DNA of 64,000 nt, from assembly GCA_054601695.1 (NCBI GenBank), contig BAAHQB010000254.1:62001-126000 (forward strand), written 5' to 3'. Shown here piece after piece: positions 50,098-64,000 of this stretch. A model generated the notes under the pieces. It was not told the DNA's origin. It saw only the letters and a program-made list of their open reading frames with translations, and ran no database searches. Within the stretch, counting starts at the first letter, position 1. Every line of letters starts with the position of its first letter. The position numbers were made by a program, and so were the translations under genes. Origin of the DNA: Amorphochlora amoebiformis (taxonomy: Eukaryota > Cercozoa > Chlorarachniophyceae).

Positions 50098-50100
50098 TAT
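49615..50100. repeat. Poly-T, TTAGGG-like patch and (CT)n
   Basis: T-rich 49620-49675, GGTTAGG units 49690-49880 and CT array 49890-50060; the mirror image of 22000-22320. Confidence 0.65.
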
Positions 50101-50674
50101 ATAACATTGATTTACGAAGTCTGCACCATTATATACGTATGAAAACATGCATAAACATCATGGCAACCAGCATCTGAACAATCGTAAGCATATTTGTACC
50201 ATTCTCTCTTTGATACGACTAATAAGCTCATCCTTCTTTTCCGTGCTTTTGATTACCTCATAGTACGCTTTCTTGACGTCATCATTCTTTATCTAATCGA
50301 GTACATCAACCACTCAACGATTCATTTCGCTACTGGTGAAACCCGTATGGGACGCGCGACTCAAGACTCAATTTGTCAGTCCGCGTTTTCAATACCTTAT
50401 ACTTACTGGTTCCGAACATCGCGCGAATAGCGTAGCATGCAGCTTCAAACAAGCCATCGTCACATTTCTCCATGTGGCGGGGAGTCGGCTCTTTGGACCC
50501 ACACCATTTTAAGAATAATATTAACAAGTACAGTATCCATTCAGAACACGTGCAAACCCAACGTACAAACAGCCTGTGTTTGACTGTCCTTTGCTTTTTT
50601 CTTTTTGGTGCCTGGATCTCCTCTGTCTTGCTCTCCGATGATGTCCGCCTGTAGGGGAATGGGTTAATATGTAT

Positions 50675-50679
<5 letters not shown>

Positions 50680-50717
<38 letters not shown>

Positions 50718-50718
50718 C

Positions 50719-50750
<32 letters not shown>

Positions 50751-50960
50751 TATATATATATATATAAATATGTATATATATAGATATAAATATATACATA
50801 TATATAAATGCATATAGAGAGATAGAGACATATGATATATGAGAGAGAGATAGTATATGAAAAAAAAAAAAAATATATATTGCAATATATATATATATAT
50901 GTATATAAACATATTCTATATCTCTTCTATATAAATAAATATATTATATTATAATATATA

Positions 50961-51015
<55 letters not shown>

Positions 51016-51620
51016 ATATGTACAAAATATAATATGCATGTATTACATTAATATATATACACCAAATTATACTATTATATATATATATATATAATATATA
51101 ATATATATATGTATATATATATATATATGTATGTACATATATATATATATAAATATAATATATATATAAAAATATACACAAATATATATATTATAAATAC
51201 TTAATATATATATATATAGTACTATATATTATATATATATATATATACTATATATATATGAATAAAAGTATATACATCTTACATATTAAACATACTATAT
51301 ATGCTATATGTACTTACATATATATATATATTTTTATATATATATGTATATATATTATGTATATATCATAGATATGTGAGATAATATTATATAGTAAAAA
51401 TATATTATATGTATATAACATAATAATAATGTATATATATTATATATATACATAAATATATATATATATATATATATACAACTGTCATATATATATATAT
51501 GTATCGGTTTTTTTGTAACACATTTTTATATATGCATGTTTTTTACATATTAATATATATCACAAATTATATTATTATAAATGTACACATATACTCGCAT
51601 ATACATATTTATTACATATG
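50680..51620. repeat. (TA)n-rich stretch without gene
   Basis: More interrupted by TATAA/ATAATA than other TA blocks and with fewer pure tracts. Intronic position in gene X copy 3. Confidence 0.6.
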
Positions 51621-51789
51621 TACTCACGTAGTCATCATCAACCTTTTGACCCCACGAGTGGCAGCGATCCTTCCGCTGTGTTGCGGACGTGTGTGCTCAC
51701 ATAGCGAATTGCACTTCATCTCAACAGGTACAAGTACATGTATGTGTTAGCTCCGGTCGCCAACCCAGAGGTTATGAGCACTATGCACA

Positions 51790-51794
<5 letters not shown>

Positions 51795-51881
<87 letters not shown>

Positions 51882-52075
51882 TATATATATATCTATATAT
51901 ATATATATAATATATATATATATATATACATAACAATATATCGCATATATATATATATATACTATGTAATTACGAACAAATATATATATATAGAGGGAGA
52001 GAGAGAGAGAGAGAAATCTATGTAAATACATTATATATACATATATATCATATATATGTATATATTATCGTAATA
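51795..52075. repeat. (TA)n with short GA run
   Basis: Mirror of 19900-20060: TA tracts and GAGAGAGAGAAATCTATGTA at about 51997-52024. Confidence 0.6.
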
Positions 52076-52214
52076 GGACATAAACATTATTGTAAATATG
52101 ACTTTGATTCGTTGCGTTGGAGTATAGCGGGTTTACGTCGGGGACGTTGGGTGCGTTCAATCATGTTTTGGATGCTATGTCGATTCACACGCTCTGCGGG
52201 CGGACTAAATATAT

Positions 52215-52217
52215 ACA

Positions 52218-52257
<40 letters not shown>

Positions 52258-52354
52258 TATATACATATATATATACATATATATATATATATTATATATA
52301 TTATAAATATATATTATATATGTATACATACACACATATACATATTGAATATAG

Positions 52355-52386
<32 letters not shown>

Positions 52387-52429
52387 CGATGTCTTACCTA
52401 AACAAATATATCTTGACATGTATAATATA

Positions 52430-52460
<31 letters not shown>

Positions 52461-52490
52461 TATATATGTATGTATATATGAATGTATTTC

Positions 52491-52536
<46 letters not shown>

Positions 52537-52545
52537 AATGTATTT

Positions 52546-52576
<31 letters not shown>

Positions 52577-52747
52577 TATATATATATATACATATATGTA
52601 TGCATATATATTTATATATATATATATATATATGTTATGTATAATATATATAAAAATATAACATATATATATATATATATATATATATGGGATATATATA
52701 TACATACATATTACGTGTATATATGTAGATATGAAAAAATTGGTACG

Positions 52748-52827
<80 letters not shown>

Positions 52828-53100
52828 GTATATATATATTATATTACATTATATACATACATATAATACATATACATATATATTTTACATATTTATGTAT
52901 ATGGTGATATATATATTCTTAATGTACATATATACATACATATATATATGTATATATATATATATATATATATTATATTTATCTGGATTTAATGTACATA
53001 TATTACGTATGTATAATAGATATAAATATATATATTTATATATATTATATATATATATATACATGTATGTGCATATATATATATACATATGATGTATATA
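52215..53100. repeat. (TA)n block
   Basis: Inverted counterpart of 18830-19760. No gene is seen. Confidence 0.65.
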
Positions 53101-53560
53101 ATACATACATACAATATATTATAAAATTCACATATAGCCAGTGCAGTGAACACAGAGAGATACGATGGGGAACTTTATAAAGCAATTTATGAACCACAAC
53201 GTGCACTGGAAAAACCACTGACATCGGCGAATGGGGTAGCTGAACTGAAGAATAATAATGATAATGCAGACACATCCTTGACATGATAAATTCAAACAAA
53301 GTGAACATGCAATCACATCAGTAGATGATTTACATATAAACCTATACAGTGTGTAATGTATTTATGGTTATGTGCCTTTGTAGTGTATCCAAATAGAAGA
53401 AGTTTGCAATTTGATAAGTCCATCGTTTGTTATGGGGATGTGAATGCGAATAAGACTTATGCTTGGTAGTGCGCTGGATTTCGGATGAAAAACCTGGGAC
53501 TAAGAATACATGATAAACAAGAACGAAACATGATCACCATTCAAGTAGGCCATTGAGGTT
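53101..53560. other. Non-repetitive island, gene X upstream side in unit 3
   Basis: Partly matches 18500-18720 inverted (TATTTATGGTTATGTG, TATCCAAATAGAAGAAG), while 53120-53330 has no counterpart in units 1 or 2. No coding frame is supported. Confidence 0.45.
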
Positions 53561-53881
53561 GCACACGTGTTCACCAATATGACTTCACGGACTGTGAAGT
53601 CCCATGTATTCGTTCAAACGACCAGAACGTGTGCAATGTCGGTCGTGAGATTTGTTACACAACCTAAGTCTGCAAAAAGAGAAAATACTGCAGAAAAGGC
53701 CACAAAACTTTTGTTTTCACTTCATGTAGAAGAATCAGAGTTACCTAACAAACAAGATGGGATGCGGATGTAGTTATCTGAAGCTGTTTCGACGCTGAGT
53801 CCGCGTGGTCGCTCGAGTTATACGTTCTGACGTGCTCCCTTTTCTGCGATTGCAAAGTTAAATGTCGCTATTTCGATATGG

Positions 53882-53889
53882 CGAAATTG
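53882..53889 (-). other. Empty transposon site, unit 3
   Basis: On the minus strand TTTCTTTAAG-CAATTTCG-CCATAT is continuous, joining the two flanks that the transposon separates at 7.8 and 18.2 kb. There is no duplication and no footprint. Confidence 0.85.
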
Positions 53890-54539
53890 CTTAAAGAAAT
53901 ATTTTTCGCATGTTTATCGCAAATTATCGGCTGCCGTGTGGGCCCTGTTAGACTCACTGTCAGTACCCCCCTCACGACCCCCTAATGATCCATCGCGTGA
54001 TTGTAGAGGTCAAAAGGTCTTTACATTCCAAGATTCCTCAAGAAACCTACCGACTCAGTCGTATTTACGATAATTAACGCTGTACCCGGATTCCCGGTGA
54101 TTCTAAAATTCCACTAATCACCTATTGTATTATCGAAGAATCACCCAGATGGAATCGACATCATTTGACTACCGCTTCCTACAGTGACATCCTTGTTGAT
54201 TTGGCTGCTCATAGTCAATTTGCGGGGTTGGACCTGGTCCTAGAGTAGCTAACTCCCACTAGGGCGTTCGGAGGGTTATTCAAGCGGATCAGAAGCGCAA
54301 TGAAATGTCCAAGGTGTATCTGAGGAAGGTTGACATTATATTGATTTTGGGTGGCGAAACCCCTATGAAAAGATAGGCGGGGATTTGTTTTTTTATTTTC
54401 GAGACGCCTGGAGTTGGGTGTATTAAATGTGTACATATGCGTATCGACATATATCGTATATTATAGATACATGGTAAGTTTTCAAAGGCTGTAAGTTCAT
54501 TAGACTTAGAATTCGTATATTTACTGTAAATCCATATTT

Positions 54540-55260
<721 letters not shown>

Positions 55261-55569
55261 AAAGTAGAGTGATTAAATTTGTAAAGGTAGAACTGGAGAG
55301 AGGTGATGGAGAGGCATCTTGTCTTGTGATGGTGCAAGGAGGACAAAAAAAAAAGAGGAGAGAGAGAGGGGGGGAGTGTGGAAAAAAAAAAAAATGTAGG
55401 AGCGAAGAATATGAAAGGAAAGCAAATCAGGTTGAACCAAGTGTGGGGATGAAACCTGAAATAAAAGAGTGAGGCGCTGGTGCCCGGGAGAGAGAGAGAG
55501 AGAGAGAGAGAAGAAGTACAATGAGTGTTTGTGGGGTAGAAAGATACGTACATGGAGCTCCGCCTCAAT

Positions 55570-55619
<50 letters not shown>
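55261..55619 (+). other. GA-rich segment ending in a ~45-bp poly-A run
   Basis: A segment not found in units 1 or 2. It ends CGCCTCAATAATT followed by about 45 A. It may be a retroposed sequence, but no target duplication and no open reading frame of interest were recognised. A slipped A tract is equally possible. Confidence 0.35.
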
Positions 55620-55621
<2 letters not shown>

Positions 55622-55929
55622 AAATACTACCCATCACTAAAAACATCACGTACATCACTCAAATGCAAAATTATGAAAGAAAATGAATATATAATACATA
55701 TACGAACAGACTATCCCGATGCCAAACATCTCTGGGCACAACAATTGTCGTAAACACTGTGCCTACCAAAGAAAGAAGCTCTCATCTATCTAACAAGGAG
55801 GCTCAAACATGACAAAAATATCCCAATCCATCAGAAAGAGAAAGTTAACGCAAGGTGTAAATGGCAAGAAGAACATATAGCACTGCACAACAATCATTCC
55901 TTCTCGTGCTGTCGCGGCTCAAGACTCCA

Positions 55930-56047
55930 CAAGATGAGGAGCAATGGAGAGAATGGAGAGAGAGGGAGGGAGAGAGAGAATGGAGAGAGAGGGGAGGGAG
56001 AGAGAGAGAGAGAGAGAAAGATGAAGAGAGAGAGAGAGAGAGAGAGG

Positions 56048-56095
<48 letters not shown>

Positions 56096-56196
56096 TAGAT
56101 AGAGAGACAGAGAGAGAGAGAGAAAGATAAAGAGAGAGAGTGAGAGACATGGAGAGAGAGATGGATAGAGGGATGGAGAGAGAGATGTGAGAGAGA

Positions 56197-56264
<68 letters not shown>

Positions 56265-56265
56265 T

Positions 56266-56300
<35 letters not shown>

Positions 56301-56520
56301 GAGAGAGAGAGAGAGAGAGATGATGATGAAAAGAGAGAGAGAGAGAGAGATATGGAGAGAGAGAGATGAAGAGAGAGAGGGAGAAATGGAGAGAAAGACA
56401 TGAAGAGAGAGAGATAGATAGAGAGAGGGAAAGAGAGAGAGATATGGAGAGAGAGAGAGAGAGAGAGATGGAGAGAGAGAGAGAGGTGGAAAAGAAATGT
56501 ATTTCCTCTCTTTCTCTCTC
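55930..56520. repeat. (GA)n block, unit 3
   Basis: Inverted equivalent of the CT blocks at 5986 and 40361, ending with GGTGGAAAAGAAATGTATTTCC. Confidence 0.75.
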
Positions 56521-56585
56521 CCTCTCTCTCGTTGCTCGCTCTCCTACATCTACCCCATATTCATATCAGTCCATCTAGCCTTTTC

Positions 56586-56589
<4 letters not shown>

Positions 56590-56631
<42 letters not shown>

Positions 56632-56718
56632 TTACCTTTCAATCTAAATCTCTATTGTCTTTGATTATATATACCCGTCATATATACATACATATAGTAT
56701 GTGTATGAAATATATATA

Positions 56719-56766
<48 letters not shown>

Positions 56767-56888
56767 ATTATATATATTTATATGTATGTATGTATATATG
56801 TCTATATATCTGTATATATATTTGTATATATAAGTTAATATATACATAAGTACATATAACTTCTTACCTATACCTATCTTCTCTTATA

Positions 56889-56934
<46 letters not shown>

Positions 56935-57060
56935 TATTTTTTTTTATACCAGAGGAGTATACAGATCGTATGCTTGTCCCTGAAAGCTTATCAGGCATAT
57001 AGTTAAATGAGGGTTATATATAACCTTAACTCACTACCCTTGTGCCTGCCTACCATCCTC

Positions 57061-57140
<80 letters not shown>

Positions 57141-57168
57141 TGTGCAATATATATATATATATTGTATA

Positions 57169-57205
<37 letters not shown>

Positions 57206-57240
57206 TATATATATATATATTGTATATACATATATTATAT

Positions 57241-57318
<78 letters not shown>

Positions 57319-57345
57319 CATGCATATATATATATATGCATATGT
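56590..57345. repeat. (TA)n block
   Basis: TA tracts with a single spacer (56945-57060, CTTGTCCCTGAAAGC). No gene. Confidence 0.65.
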
Positions 57346-57349
57346 GTAT

Positions 57350-58284
57350 GTATACCTAGGTGTGAAGTTAATCGAATAAGTGAGCAGTGTGAAGCAACGT
57401 GTAACAAGTGAATGAACATAGCAAGTAACCTGTTACAAACGAATGAGCATATATAGCAAAAGTAACCTGTTTGTTACAGGTCCATGCCATTGGCTGTTGC
57501 TGGCACTCAAATCACAAATAATAATTCACTCTTTTCTCATATCTGCTTATGCCGGCGACGCAGTAAGCTAACACCTAGTAAAAACGTATTCATTTCAGTA
57601 TGCGATAATCGTCTAGATTATCTAGTGATTATCCATATGCAGAAGAAAAGTTGGATATGTTTAAACAATTATAATATTATACTCATTTATATGAGTCATT
57701 GCTGACAATGATATATTATATCTAGTATATAGATACTGCAATTACTATACAGTAGCTGCAGGTGTGTGGATATCATGCATATCCTAGATATCTAGTGTAT
57801 CATGCCTCGATGTGTTGTACATCTACATGTCACCATGAGATTGATTCGTCTATTAGTCAGTAGAGTCTAGCAGCGACATAATAATTGGCATATTAATTGC
57901 AACTGATTCTAATCACTATATATGATAGAGAGAGCTTGGCATGCACTCACTGAGATGCGCAGATCTATGAGGCTAAGTATATATATATTATTTGCCTACG
58001 AATGTTTGAACACATTGCATATCTAGCGTAATCATTGAATAGTCGAAATGGTGATCATGACAACTGGCGCATGAGTATAGTGAGTATACGGTCACGATAA
58101 TAGTACTTACTATGTTACTTGCATGCATGCACATGGATAGCTCTAGCTCTAGGAAGTTGAGGACTAGGCTACCGGGTCTCTGGTATAAGATTGAAGATTG
58201 GGTGTACATGTAGTAGATTGGAGATGATACTAGTCTTCTTGCATTCCTCTGTCTTCGTCTGGTTTTTCATATACTCTTATTTAG
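57350..58284 (-). other. Conserved 3' flank of LRR gene 3, first copy
   Basis: Inverted copy of 4354-5245 next to the degenerate terminal LRR exon. Similarity runs from the ACCTAGGTGTGAAGTTAATCG edge at about 57355 to the stop-codon region. Confidence 0.6.
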
Positions 58285-58384
58285 GTATCCATTTCGACAA
58301 CCTTATCGGGATCGGGTTTGTCAAGTTCATCTCGATCTCCATTACGTCACTCTCATCTCAATCAACTTCCTAAAAATCATGTGT

Positions 58385-59145
<761 letters not shown>

Positions 59146-59149
59146 ATAC

Positions 59150-60130
59150 CTAGGTGTGAAGATAATCGAATGAGTCAGCAGTGTGAAGCAACGTGTAACA
59201 AGTGAATGAACGTAGCAAGTAACCTGTTACATATGAATGAGCATAGCACAAGTAACCTGTTACAGGTGACTTACCATTTCATTGGCTGTTGCTAACACTC
59301 AAATCACAAAATAATAATTCACTCTTTGCTCATATCTGCTTATGCCGGCGACTTAGTGAGCGAAAGCGAGGAAACGTATACATGCACCAATATGCGATAA
59401 TCGGATATCTAGAAGATTATCATACGCAGAAAAATAGAAGTTTGAAAAGACATAACATTATACGTCATTTACAATGGAGAGTATACAAAGAGACAAGTAG
59501 AGAAAGAGAGAGAGATGAGAGAGATAAGATGTGAATGATAGGAATATATAGATATGCAATGATGGAGAATGATTCGGAGAATGTATACTTGCTAGATAAG
59601 AATATACTAACGTCCTAGATCATTGAGTTGTGTGTCTTGTCTAACAGAGATATCTAGAAAAGAGAATATGAAGGAGATGCTAATGCATTGAGTATCGATG
59701 AGAGAGAGAGCTTCTACATGGATAATTGAGTTCAATGAGTAGATGAGGCTAATTATTTGTCATGCCTAGTATATATCTACTATTATTAGCCTACGAATGT
59801 TTGAACAGAAGATATATCTAGCGTAATCATTGAATAGCTCGAAATTGGTGATCATGCATCTAGCGTATGAGTATAGTGAGTTTTACGGTCACTTAATAGT
59901 ACTAGCTATGTTACTTGCATGCATGCACATGGATAGCTCTAGCTTAGGAATTTGATGGACTAGGATACTTGCGGCTTTGGTATAAGATTGAAGATTGGGT
60001 GAAAAGGTTGGAGATGGTAGTAGTCTTGCCGCATTCGTCTGTCGTCCGTTTTTTCACTCTCATTTATATCAACTTCGCCAATATGTCATCAAAAACTCGT
60101 CAAGATAACCTGTAGTGTCAATAAGTTTTG
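59150..60130 (-). repeat. Second, more decayed tandem copy of the LRR 3' flank
   Basis: Repeats the 57350-58370 segment in the same orientation about 1.8 kb away, with many more differences. It starts with ACCTAGGTGTGAAGATAATCG and includes TTGCATGCATGCACATGGATAG. Only a trace of the acidic terminal exon remains at 60050-60130. This shows an extra local duplication within unit 3. Confidence 0.6.
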
Positions 60131-60159
60131 GTCTATAATAAACTTTTAGGAAATAATGT

Positions 60160-60924
<765 letters not shown>

Positions 60925-61395
60925 TCACAAGGAGAGGAATTTTGAGAGGCAGAGAGCAAGAGAGAGGAAGAGATATACATGCACCAATAGGAAGGGTTAG
61001 ACAGATATCAAGCATGAAAAATAGAAGGGAAAAGACCAAAGGCTGATTAACGGCAAACGAAAGAGAGACACAAAGAGACAGGGAAAAGAGAGAAGAGAGG
61101 AAAGAGAGGAAAGAGAGGAAAGAGAGGAAAGAGACGAAAGAGAGGAAGGAGATGCAAGGCAGAAAGAGAGAGATGGGGTGAAGAGAGAAATACAAAGAGA
61201 CAAAGAGAGAAAGGGAGAGGAGCGAGGTAAATGTAGCGCCTTGAGAGAGAGAGAGAGAGAGAGAGAGAGGTGCGTGGAGAATAGAGGGTCGAAAGAGTGG
61301 AAGAGGCTCTGTTTCGCCTCTCTCGGCTCTGAGTGACTATTACCATCATTCCATTTAAAGATTGGATTTAAGCCTTTGAACAGTAAACATTGGTC
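60925..61395. repeat. GA-rich block, unit 3
   Basis: Inverted copy of 2754-3240 and 37206-37690. Confidence 0.7.
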
Positions 61396-61559
61396 ATTCA
61401 TGTATATTAGTGTATAGCATATATATACATATTTTTTGTGAAGGGTAACATGTTTGAATGTATATGTATATACACCAAAACAATATTTATAAACATGTAC
61501 ATCCATATATATATATATATTATTTACATATTTATACATACATATATATATATGTACAT

Positions 61560-61752
61560 CCCTAGCCCTAAGCCGAACCCTACTGCACCATACTAAACAT
61601 ACTAACCATAACCACAACCCTAAGTTAAGTCTAGGGTTAAGCCTAAGTAGCCTAAGCCCACAGCTGGGGCTAGACAACGATAGCCCTAAGGCTAAGGCTG
61701 AGACTAACCTTAGGGCTGAGAGTAAGGTTAGGTCTTAGGCTAAGGTTGTTAC
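61560..61752. repeat. Degenerate CCCTAA-like array
   Basis: Inverted copy of 2392-2604. Confidence 0.65.
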
Positions 61753-62064
61753 CTCCTGAGACGATTAAGGATTCAAGTCGTTTTTTTCTCTCCTCTGGGG
61801 TTTCGCGCTGCATAAAAGCATGATTAGCACACTTGAGAGGGATAGGAAACTCGGTAGGTTTTGGTTAAAGATTCCTACCATACGATTCCGAATGGTTGGA
61901 AGGTCTGGGCGCATCCGCACCCCTGACAAGCAGTGTATACATATGAATGTGTTAATATGGATGTACATATTGGAATGAATGAGTATGTGTTTATTACATT
62001 GCTAAACTATCGTATTTAACCTTTCTGGACACATATATGTGCTAAATCATGGAATTCAGTTAAT

Positions 62065-62101
<37 letters not shown>

Positions 62102-62159
62102 TATTAATATATATGCATTTAACATACACTCACCACAGTTTGCACCATTTTACTTAGTA

Positions 62160-62610
<451 letters not shown>

Positions 62611-62701
62611 CCGTTCAACGAGTCGAAAGTAGTTGGGTCGATTTGAGTGTAGTCGAGAGGATTTCCAAACAAATTTAGATTTTCGAGGGACCTGAATCAA
62701 G

Positions 62702-63640
<939 letters not shown>

Positions 63641-64000
63641 TATAACATGCGTATATCTGTATAACATTCATTATTTCCAAACACTATATCTCCAGCCCTT
63701 TAAGGGTATGAACAGTGTTGCTGTTTCATGGAAACACACATGGGGTTTTATAGGTGGTTTGCGATTACCTGAGGTGGTCAAACGTCCCTTTGTCAAGGCT
63801 CTGCAGCCAGTTGCACTCGAGACGCAACTTCCTGAGCGATCTAAGGATGGAGTACTGATCACACTCGGTTCAATTCAATATGCGATAATATATATATATA
63901 TACATATATACACATATATACATACATATATATATATATATGTATGTATATGTGTATATATATTACATATACATCTATGTATCAATATATTCTTATCATG

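Larger units (their letters stand above)
50200..52209 (-). pseudogene. Gene X, copy 3 (inverted), degenerate
   Basis: Minus-strand equivalents: 52090-52209 (frame-shifted Asn/Pro exon), about 51640-51780 (decayed), 50574-50648 (Lys-rich exon, donor GT lost to GC), 50407-50518 (finger exon with the first Cys and the acceptor lost, RHMEKC kept) and 50200-50292 (93-bp DDVKKAY exon, intact length). In the last exon the differences from copy 1 are few and often conservative (R/K), suggesting it was coding until recently. Confidence 0.5.

Overview
This is a eukaryotic window, very rich in microsatellite. Coding sequence is broken by canonical GT-AG introns, and most of the remaining DNA is (TA)n, with (CT/GA)n blocks and degenerate TTAGGG-like patches. 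There are no prokaryotic-style operons, no rRNA and no convincing functional tRNA gene. I cannot assign a species. The 24-residue LRR type and the intron-rich transposon would fit a protist or small metazoan-type genome, but this is inference.

Layout: a paralogous unit occurs three times. Unit 1 is about 0.25-23.7 kb (+), unit 2 about 34.6-49.2 kb (+) and unit 3 about 63.9-49.4 kb (-). Each unit holds the 3' end of a leucine-rich-repeat (LRR) gene, a conserved 3' flank, a CT/GA block, and pieces of a second gene ('gene X') with a lysine-rich segment and a C2HC-type zinc finger. Units 2 and 3 form a roughly 29 kb imperfect palindrome centred near 49.3 kb. Between units 1 and 2 (23.6-38.8 kb, +) lies one LRR gene whose exons can be joined with consistent reading frame into about 742 residues: a long unrecognised helical N-terminus, about 11 LRRs (six encoded by interchangeable 72-bp exons) and a very acidic C-terminal tail. 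The LRR gene of unit 1 is cut by the window edge. The one in unit 3 is a pseudogene.

The most notable object is a 10,315-bp DNA transposon at 7846-18160, inserted in unit 1. It is flanked by a perfect 8-bp duplication (CAATTTCG), and units 2 and 3 supply two uninterrupted empty sites. Nine exons join in phase into about 2,106 codons encoding an AT-hook-like start, an acidic region, a zinc-binding region (DUF6729-like from memory), an RNase H-fold DDE-type transposase core, a WRN-like 3'-5' exonuclease sitting between the second Asp and the proposed Glu of that core, an OTU cysteine protease, an AT-hook plus Cys cluster, and a C-terminal Ulp1/SENP-type protease. All expected catalytic residues are present.

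The (TA)n tracts are not random. In the transposon they occur in seven of eight introns but not in its exons or terminal non-coding regions. A tRNA-derived SINE candidate occurs at two non-equivalent places. All gene models were worked out by hand from splice signals, phase and paralogue comparison, without transcripts.
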